A DNA stretch of 64,000 nt from Acanthosepion esculentum. Lineage: Eukaryota > Mollusca > Cephalopoda > Sepiida > Sepiidae. The stretch spans positions 41,679,095-41,743,094 of the forward strand of contig OZ038492.1 in the NCBI GenBank assembly GCA_964036315.1, in the 5' to 3' direction. The notes beneath the pieces are model-generated. The model was not told the DNA's origin. It did not search any database and saw only the letters and a program-made list of their open reading frames with translations. The translations under genes were made by a program, and so were the position numbers. Of the stretch, positions 62,400-64,000 are shown piece after piece (positions within the stretch are counted from its first letter, which is position 1; every line of letters starts with the position of its first letter).

Positions 62400-62436
62400 A
62401 CCTCCTGAAGATGGTCTCAGTTTGATCGAAACTACT
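62400..62436 (+). repeat. CTGAAGATGGTC-loop-GATCGAAAC motif
   Basis: CTCCTGAAGATGGTCTCAG then TTTGATCGAAACTAC. GGTC pairs with GATC (one G-U) between CTGAAGAT and GAAAC, the same arrangement as at 57,225-57,270 with different stem bases. Confidence 0.55.
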
Positions 62437-62714
62437 TGGGAAAATAATATTATTTCAAAGAAAAAAATTCTTGTAATTATTTTGTATGTTGTTTACATAG
62501 GATAAATTGATTTGGTTAATGGATGTTACTAAGCAGTATTATAGGTCTTTTGATCTATGATATTGTTGTTAATAATGTTTTTTTTGCAGTTACTTATTTT
62601 GTATTTCTTTCTCTTAGCATTGTGAATGATATGATAAATATATTGGAGGTGTTTTAAAGTGTTTTCTATGTATATTTCTTCTTTGGTTAAGTACTGGAGT
62701 CTGCGGATTATATA

Positions 62715-62898
<184 letters not shown>

Positions 62899-63056
62899 AG
62901 TATAGGATTGGTATATACGGAATATATTCCAATAACCAACAATTATTATTCTTAAAAGAGTGTATCATCACTTGATAAGACACCGGATGTGTTGAAACAA
63001 AATGACTATTTTTGTAGTGATTTTATAACATATTTATGTTATAATTTTTAAATAAA

Positions 63057-63059
<3 letters not shown>

Positions 63060-63122
<63 letters not shown>
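63060..63122. repeat. (TA)n microsatellite
   Basis: Pure TA. Confidence 0.96.
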
Positions 63123-63125
<3 letters not shown>

Positions 63126-63207
63126 AATTAATTTATGTATATGACCATCATTATTTCTTTAAACATTAAATATATAAAAATATTATATATATGATAAATA
63201 AAAGTGA

Positions 63208-63295
63208 TACACACACACACACACGCACACACACACATATATATATATGTGCCTGTGTGTGTGTGTGTGTGTGTGTGTTTGTGTATGTATGTATG

Positions 63296-63389
<94 letters not shown>
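63208..63389. repeat. (CA)n, (TA)n, (TG)n, (TATG)n, (TA)n compound
   Basis: CA run, short TA, TG run, TATG steps, then about 85 bases of TA with one TG. Confidence 0.95.
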
Positions 63390-63393
<4 letters not shown>

Positions 63394-63395
63394 CT

Positions 63396-63451
63396 AATAA
63401 GAATTAGGATTACTCCATAATATCGATTATGGAATAATCCTAATTCCTATT
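63396..63451. repeat. Hairpin with 26-bp arms
   Basis: AATAAGAATTAGGATTACTC then CATAAT is followed after a 4-base loop by its complement with 2 mismatches. MITE-like or a single fold-back; adjacent to a TA run. Confidence 0.8.
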
Positions 63452-63579
63452 GTTTGTAATATATATGGTCTGTTTGAATAAAACATTGACCTCTCTCTGT
63501 GAATGTTTTTTAATATTTTATTTTATATTAATATCATTCACTTGGATTATATATGAACTGGATTTCCTATATATGTAAC

Positions 63580-63868
63580 ATTTTCACCCCAAGGAAGACA
63601 CTAACGACACGGAGACGCAGAAGTGAAACAGAATGAGAAGATTTCCTAAGGAGAAGTTGAGGAAAAGGACATTAAAGGAACAGCGGTCTGGCAAAGAGAG
63701 GATGGCGTTTGACGTTGCAGTTAAAATTTTTAATATTGTAGGTGGCAGGAAAAGAAGAAATCGGAATGGATTTCCACAGGTGATAAATCCGAGAAAAGAA
63801 TCTGTTAGACTAAAATTGGCGGTTGGATCTAGGTAATTCAACAGTAAAGTGAGACCCAAATCTAAATA
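63580..63868 (-). mobile_element. LINE family J 3' end
   Basis: The minus strand UTR begins at the complement of TTCACCCCAAGGAAGACACT (the GCCTTGCTTGGGGTGAA end) and upstream encodes PPTILKILTATSNAILSLP, corresponding to YNLQ.FKCNVN..L and the following UTR. Decayed. Confidence 0.7.
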
Positions 63869-64000
63869 AATTCTAGTAGTCTCGACAGAGGGAAGCCATG
63901 TCGCACGGCAGCGGGAACGTGACTGAAATCGGGGTAACTGGTCAAGATGGATTGCATGAAAAACCCTTATATATATAAAATAAACAATAAATATAAAATA

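Overview
This window looks like intergenic DNA from a large, repeat-rich invertebrate nuclear genome. A cephalopod mollusc, probably an octopus, is the best guess. The evidence is AT-rich sequence, very long (TA)n, (CA)n, (TAA)n, (GAA)n and (CTAT)n microsatellites, a 200-base assembly gap, hundreds of decayed non-LTR retrotransposon tails, tRNA- and 5S-rRNA-derived SINEs and mariner relics. The species call is inference from repeat types and was not tested by alignment. I found no complete host protein-coding gene, no functional tRNA or rRNA gene, no CRISPR array and no operon-like structure. Almost every open frame of 60 codons or more is a microsatellite translation, a purine-tract translation, or a shard of a transposable element.

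Three non-LTR retrotransposon (LINE) families explain most recognisable protein similarity. Family J (jockey/CR1/I-like) is present as many 5'-truncated 3' ends. They share a C-terminal tail with the motifs FYKYFHGNCS, SRTSRLWNSLP and FKCNVNR, and most end in GCTTGGGGTGA followed by an A-rich tract. Family R (RTE-like) is present as C-terminal tails and some reverse-transcriptase pieces. Family D (R4/Dong-like, with a restriction-like endonuclease) has a CCHC knuckle and an RPD..LID endonuclease core. Nearly every D copy lies between (TAA)n tracts, which suggests insertion into TAA microsatellites.

Three SINE groups are visible. The first is a composite family: a 5S-rRNA-like head, a tRNA-like middle and a conserved tail, in two tail subtypes. 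The second is a family whose body carries a tandem array of about 30-35-bp units (called VNTR-SINE here). The third is a tRNA-headed family with an 89-nt cloverleaf-like start. DNA transposons are represented by an 889-bp internally deleted mariner with 69-bp inverted ends, a second degraded mariner-like transposase, a 68-bp pogo-like palindromic MITE and several larger palindromic MITE-like elements. Penelope-like termini carry short hammerhead-like stem motifs.

Layout: 0-1.7 kb J tails. 2.7-2.9 kb gap. 3-5.2 kb a long one-strand polypurine block with a ~118-bp tandem repeat. 5.7-6.8 kb an R element split by a SINE. 7.3-8.0 kb an unclassified GC-richer element. 11-16.6 kb R, J and SINE relics. 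17-23 kb microsatellites, palindromes and a mariner. 24-29 kb J, R, SINE and the clean mariner. 30-36 kb VNTR-SINEs and J/R shards. 36-37 kb a D element. 39.8-41.3 kb a 173-bp tandem array split by a VNTR-SINE. 41.9-49.5 kb J and D tails and purine tracts. 49.6-54.3 kb R, Penelope-like, palindrome and D elements. 54.4-55.6 kb three consecutive SINEs. 56-60 kb a minisatellite, a Penelope-like end, R/J/SINE nesting and a promoter-like patch. 60-64 kb hammerhead-like motifs and dense microsatellites.
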